From NCBI GenBank assembly GCA_030706685.1, contig JAUZOA010000063.1, positions 1-34,165 on the forward strand: a stretch of 34,165 bases of DNA, written 5' to 3'. The notes beneath the pieces were generated by a model. That model worked only from the letters and a program-made list of their open reading frames with translations. It was not told the origin of the DNA and did not search any database. Within the stretch, counting starts at the first letter, position 1. The number at the start of each line of letters is the position of its first letter. Shown in pieces: positions 30,898 through 34,165 of the stretch. Position numbers and translations under genes: made by a program. This DNA is from Bacteroidota bacterium. GTDB taxonomy: Bacteria; Bacteroidota; Bacteroidia; Chitinophagales; Chitinophagaceae.

Positions 30898-33162
30898 ATG
30901 GTATTCGACCTGGATCTTATCAAAAAAATTTATTCTGAAATGCCCGGCAGGATCACTGCTGCCAGGAAATTGACGGGCAAGCCTTTAACACTCTCCGAAA
31001 AAATATTGTACTCGCATCTTTATACTCCTCCCGGCAAAGCTTATACAAGAGGCAAAGATTACGTGGACTTTGCACCCGACCGTGTAGCTATGCAGGATGC
31101 AACGGCGCAGATGGCCCTCTTACAGTTCATGACCTGCGGCCGCGACAAAGTAGCCGTTCCGTCTACAGTTCACTGCGATCATTTAATACAGGCTAAGATT
31201 GGCGCTAAAAAAGATCTTCAGCTGGCTATTGAAACGAATCGCGAAGTATATGACTTTCTCGCTTCGATATCCAACAAATATGGTATTGGTTTCTGGAAAC
31301 CAGGCGCAGGCATTATTCACCAAGTAGTATTGGAAAATTATGCTTTCCCCGGTGGCATGATGATCGGAACAGATAGTCATACCCCCAATGCAGGCGGCCT
31401 GGGCATGGTGGCCATTGGTGTTGGTGGCGCTGACGCAGTGGATGTAATGGCCGGTCTGCCCTGGGAACTGAAAATGCCAAAACTTATCGGGGTAAAGCTT
31501 ACCGGGAAAATGAGTGGATGGACAAGTTGTAAAGATGTGATTCTCTGGGTTGCGGGGCAATTGACAGTCAAAGGAGGAACAGGGGCGATTGTCGAATACT
31601 TTGGACCCGGCGCCGATAGCATGAGCGCGACAGGTAAAGGAACTGTATGTAATATGGGAGCTGAGATAGGGGCTACCTGTTCTTTGTTTGCTTATGATGA
31701 AAAAATGAGCGCTTACCTCAAAGCGACAGGTCGTGAAGAAGTAGCCAAACTTGCAGATGGTATCCGCGAACATTTGCGGCCAGATGCCGAAGTATATGCC
31801 GATCCCGCTAAATATTATGACCAGGTATTGGAACTGGATCTCACTACGCTCGAGCCTTATGTTAATGGTCCTTTTACTCCCGACCTTGCTACGCCTATCT
31901 CCAAAATAAAAGAAGCCGTAACAAAGAATGGCTGGCCTGAAAAATTAGAAGTAGCGCTGATTGGTTCCTGTACTAATTCTTCTTATGAAGATATCAGCCG
32001 TTCGGCTTCCATAGTAAAAGATGCCGTAAGTAAAGGATTGAAAACAATTTCTGAATTTACAATCACGCCGGGCAGCGAGCAGGTACGCTATACGATAGAA
32101 AGAGATGGTTTCATCAAAGAATTTGAGGATGCAGGCGGTCTTGTATTGGCTAATGCCTGTGGTCCCTGTATTGGTCAATGGGCAAGGCATATTGATGATC
32201 CGAATCGCAAGAATACTATCATTACCTCCTTCAACAGGAACTTTGCCAAACGTAACGATGGCCTTGCTTCCACACATGCTTTTGTAGCGAGTCCTGAAAT
32301 TGTAACAGCGATGGCAATGGCGGGAACTATTTCGTTTAATCCTTTAACCGATAAATTAAAAAACGAAAAAGGCCAGGAAGTAATGCTGAAAGAACCGACA
32401 GGTTTTGAATTGCCCCCGAAAGGTTTTGCTGTGGGAGATGCCGGGTACCAGGCGCCTGCCAGGGACGGCAGTAAAGTACAGGTAGCTGTTGATCCTGCTT
32501 CCAAGCGCCTGCAGTTACTGGAACCATTCCTTGCATGGGAAGGTACCGATCTCTATGGCTTGAAATTGCTGATCAAAGCGAAAGGAAAATGCACTACCGA
32601 TCATATCTCCATGGCTGGTCCCTGGCTCAAGTTTCGCGGACATCTTGATAATATCAGCAACAACATGCTGATCGGCGCTGTCAATTTCTTCAATGATAAA
32701 ACGGATACGGTAAAGAACCAGCTTACAGGTGCTTATGGTGAAGTGCCTGCTACCGCCCGCGCCTATAAAGCGGCAGGTGTTGGCAGCATAGTAATAGGAG
32801 ATGAAAATTATGGCGAAGGTTCATCAAGGGAGCATGCAGCTATGGAGCCGCGTCATCTCGGAGTAAGAGCTATCCTGGTAAGGAGCTTTGCAAGAATCCA
32901 TGAAACTAATTTGAAAAAACAGGGAATGCTGGCATTGACTTTTGCCAACAAGGAAGATTATGATAAAGTGCAGGAGGATGATACCATTGATATCCTGGGC
33001 CTGGTAACCTTTACCGAAGGACGACCGCTTACCGTTGTACTGAATCATGCCAATGGCAGCAGTGATGAAATAACGGTGAACCATACTTATAATGAACAAC
33101 AGATAGAATGGTTTAAGGCAGGAGGGGCACTCAATGTAATAAGAGCGGAATTCGCGAAATGA
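30898..33162 (+). CDS. Aconitate hydratase (mitochondrial-type)
   Basis: 754 residues, the length of the mitochondrial-type enzyme rather than the longer AcnA/AcnB. It interconverts citrate and isocitrate in the TCA cycle using a 4Fe-4S cluster. Visible features: [10 protein letters not shown] and [29 protein letters not shown], the first cluster ligand in [11 protein letters not shown] (about residue 357), the other two in [11 protein letters not shown] (about 420 and 423), [11 protein letters not shown], and in the swivelling domain [20 protein letters not shown] and [20 protein letters not shown]. The ATG at 30898 is preceded by a long leader. It is monocistronic, ended by an intrinsic terminator. 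Confidence 0.97.
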   Translation: MVFDLDLIKKIYSEMPGRITAARKLTGKPLTLSEKILYSHLYTPPGKAYTRGKDYVDFAPDRVAMQDATAQMALLQFMTCGRDKVAVPSTVHCDHLIQAKIGAKKDLQLAIETNREVYDFLASISNKYGIGFWKPGAGIIHQVVLENYAFPGGMMIGTDSHTPNAGGLGMVAIGVGGADAVDVMAGLPWELKMPKLIGVKLTGKMSGWTSCKDVILWVAGQLTVKGGTGAIVEYFGPGADSMSATGKGTVCNMGAEIGATCSLFAYDEKMSAYLKATGREEVAKLADGIREHLRPDAEVYADPAKYYDQVLELDLTTLEPYVNGPFTPDLATPISKIKEAVTKNGWPEKLEVALIGSCTNSSYEDISRSASIVKDAVSKGLKTISEFTITPGSEQVRYTIERDGFIKEFEDAGGLVLANACGPCIGQWARHIDDPNRKNTIITSFNRNFAKRNDGLASTHAFVASPEIVTAMAMAGTISFNPLTDKLKNEKGQEVMLKEPTGFELPPKGFAVGDAGYQAPARDGSKVQVAVDPASKRLQLLEPFLAWEGTDLYGLKLLIKAKGKCTTDHISMAGPWLKFRGHLDNISNNMLIGAVNFFNDKTDTVKNQLTGAYGEVPATARAYKAAGVGSIVIGDENYGEGSSREHAAMEPRHLGVRAILVRSFARIHETNLKKQGMLALTFANKEDYDKVQEDDTIDILGLVTFTEGRPLTVVLNHANGSSDEITVNHTYNEQQIEWFKAGGALNVIRAEFAK

Positions 33163-33189
33163 AAAATGCCCGCATAGTAAATGACTATC

Positions 33190-33216
33190 ACCCCGGCCTT
33201 AGAACCGGGGTCTTTT
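33190..33216 (+). terminator. Intrinsic terminator of aconitase
   Basis: ACCCCGG (33190-33196), loop CCTTAGAA, CCGGGGT (33205-33211), then CTTTTTATT. It lies about 28 bp after the aconitase stop. Confidence 0.9.
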
Positions 33217-33459
33217 TATTATTTAAATTACGCACCTTTTGGCTTGCTCCTCTTCCCGTCACTAAGGTGAAAGAATGATGCTTGTCTTCATTGCTGGTAC
33301 TGCTCTTAGAAACAATTTTGATTCCTCCGTTATTTTATATTTCCTGCAACCTTTGGATTGGGTATTTCGTTATTATAAAGAACTAATTTTCAGTTCATCA
33401 TTCAATGACTCTATTTATTTTAGATAGTAACCCACCGGTAGCAGGCTTTGGCCTGGTTA

Positions 33460-33537
33460 GCCGGACAACCCTGGTTTCCAACCCGGAATTTGCAAGGCGG
33501 GAGAACGCCTTTACTCTACCAGTTGAACGCTTTTACC
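33460..33537 (-). pseudogene. tRNA-like relic
   Basis: On the minus strand the parts occur in tRNA order and spacing: a D-arm-like GTTCAACTGGTAGAGTA (33528-33512), an anticodon-like stem AAGGC...GCCTT (33511-33494) with an 8- or 6-base loop instead of 7, a short variable part, a 17-base T-arm-like CCGGGTTGGAAACCAGG (33486-33470; TTGGAAA instead of TTCGAAA), then GTTGTCC. Only about four of seven acceptor pairs form with GGTAAAA. It therefore looks like a decayed tRNA, with identity unclear. Part of it recurs at 33708-33750. Confidence 0.4.
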
Positions 33538-33591
33538 TTGTAAGAGGGATGATACCTGAACGCCTTTACCCCCTTAGCATATTGACTCCTT

Positions 33592-33668
33592 AATGCTATC
33601 ATACTGCTACTTTACCGCTATCTCGCCGCTATCCCATAGCTCCAGGCAAGCATCCGTATAGCTATCCA
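33592..33668. repeat. Degenerate 11-bp repeat array (xxxGCTATCxx)
   Basis: Units in constant register: AATGCTATCAT, ACTGCTACTTT, ACCGCTATCTC, GCCGCTATCCC, ATAGCTCCAGG, CAAGCATCCGT, ATAGCTATCCA. GCTATC or a one- to two-base variant sits at the same place in each. The period equals that of the array at 4211-4309, although the sequence differs. Confidence 0.65.
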
Positions 33669-33740
33669 GTTACTCTTAGCACGCAGGAGAGTCGGGCTGT
33701 GCTATGTCGGACAACCCTTAATCCTGAATCTGTAAAGGGG

Positions 33741-33902
33741 TATCACGCAAAGGGAGTCTTATTCTTTGCTCTTTTTGCTCCTCAGCGTTCCTGGTGTGAA
33801 ACCTTTTTATTACAAATCATATTTCACGCAGAGGCAAAGTTAACGCAGCGACAAAGAGAGTCTGATACTTTGCGTCCTTGCTTCTTAGCCTTTGCGTGAA
33901 AT
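33741..33902. repeat. Two adjacent CACGCAAAG palindromic elements
   Basis: Element 1 (33741-33801) runs from TATCACGCAAAGGGAGTCTT to CCTGGTGTGAAA. Element 2 (33822-33902) runs from TTTCACGCAGAGGCAAAG to CTTAGCCTTTGCGTGAAAT. The outer ends of each are inverted repeats, and the centres match each other (GAGTCTTATTCTTTGC and GAGTCTGATACTTTGC). Confidence 0.7.
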
Positions 33903-33922
33903 AAAAAATTATAGGAAATATA

Positions 33923-33998
33923 AATGCCGGTAAGGCGGAAAGACGGGAAGTGATGGTCTTTAATTTGTCTTTTTCTTGTCGTCTTTCCGGCAAATACT
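33923..33998. repeat. Hairpin repeat family, copy D
   Basis: Left arm ATGCCGGTAAGGCGGAAAGA then CGGG; right arm GTCGTCTTTCCGGCAAATAC (33978-33997), whose reverse complement holds GCCGGAAAGACGAC. The core GGAAAGAC is shared with copies A-C, and the centre is shorter than in B and C. Confidence 0.7.
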
Positions 33999-34165
33999 TT
34001 CTTTTTAGTCAGCCACTCATAGGTTTTTGATTGTACGTCTTTTACTTTAAAAAGAGCGGGAGACCGGATTTATTTTTCCACTCATGCAGTTTTTTCGCCC
34101 CCAACCGCATTTCTATATATAGGGGCTTTTCCTTTTTTTATTCATTTTAAAACTTTTTATATGGC

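Larger units (their letters stand above)
33217..34160. other. About 940 bp without genes, packed with repeats and relics
   Basis: Two open frames (33405-33593 and 33699-33899) look incidental: they cross the repeats and lack protein-like composition. From left to right the region holds plain AT-rich sequence (33217-33450), a tRNA-like relic, an 11-bp array, a second partial copy of the relic, two CACGCAAAG palindromes, hairpin copy D and a weak stem with T-run (GCCCC 34097, GGGGC 34122). An ATG at 34161 may open the next gene beyond the window. Confidence 0.6.

Noticed and set aside
31183-31773. 196-aa open frame antisense to aconitase
   Set aside because: It lies fully inside the aconitase gene, with no start signal or recognisable domain.
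33405-33593. 62-aa open frame after aconitase
   Set aside because: It crosses the tRNA-like relic and has no protein-like hydrophobic pattern.
33699-33899. 66-aa open frame in the repeat region
   Set aside because: It is made almost entirely of the two CACGCAAAG elements.

Overview
The window looks like a chromosomal segment of a Bacteroidota bacterium, most likely a Chitinophagaceae-type member. The evidence is the gene families present (DUF6702, a BlaI/M56 pair, a CNNM/CorC transporter, a TAT-targeted molybdenum oxidoreductase), the weak Shine-Dalgarno signals, and repeated matches to the Bacteroidota -7 promoter box TAnnTTTG upstream of genes. In several cases that box decides the start codon. 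There is no phage, transposase or CRISPR array, but the intergenic spaces are rich in short repeats.

Layout. 1-2.7 kb: a possibly truncated small gene, a DUF2007-like membrane protein divergent from carA, then aroQ. 2.8-6.2 kb: a membrane-anchored trypsin-like protease, a 440-bp gap with an 11-bp tandem array, a secreted MORN/YwqK-like protein and a secreted esterase. 6.2-8.1 kb: a compact four-gene operon (SPFH/band-7 protein, PH-like membrane protein, a small frameshifted membrane protein, a ribbon-helix-helix regulator). Its consensus promoter is overlapped by two GATATC-centred palindromes. 8.2-11.8 kb: M1 aminopeptidase and HupE/UreJ protein, divergent from a DUF6702 protein. 11.9-16 kb: CNNM/CorC transporter and a PAP2-fold protein that has lost its catalytic residues, divergent from an LTA-synthase-like sulfatase-fold enzyme. 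16-18.9 kb: methyltransferase, glmM and an unknown acidic protein.

18.9-23 kb: a three-subunit xanthine dehydrogenase/aldehyde oxidoreductase operon in the order 2Fe-2S, FAD, molybdopterin. 23.1-23.7 kb: a chimeric pseudogene that joins an HD-domain N-terminus to the C-terminus of another protein. 23.8-26.7 kb: a secreted unknown, an SRPBCC protein and a cysteine desulfurase. 27-30.3 kb: a BlaI - DoxX - M56/BlaR1-like operon with paired operator dyads over its start. The M56 sensor region carries four repeats and two polyproline linkers. 30.3-33.2 kb: PspC and aconitase. 33.2-34.2 kb: about 1 kb without genes, holding a tRNA-like relic, a second 11-bp array, two CACGCAAAG palindromes and a hairpin repeat.

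The most notable signals are the self-contained SPFH/PH/RHH operon with its operator, the DoxX-containing M56/BlaI sensor operon, the PAP2 pseudoenzyme, a family of imperfect hairpins (core AAAGTCCGGAAGCCGGAAAG) present four times, and two 11-bp-period arrays of unrelated sequence. All calls were made by reading the sequence; no database search was run.
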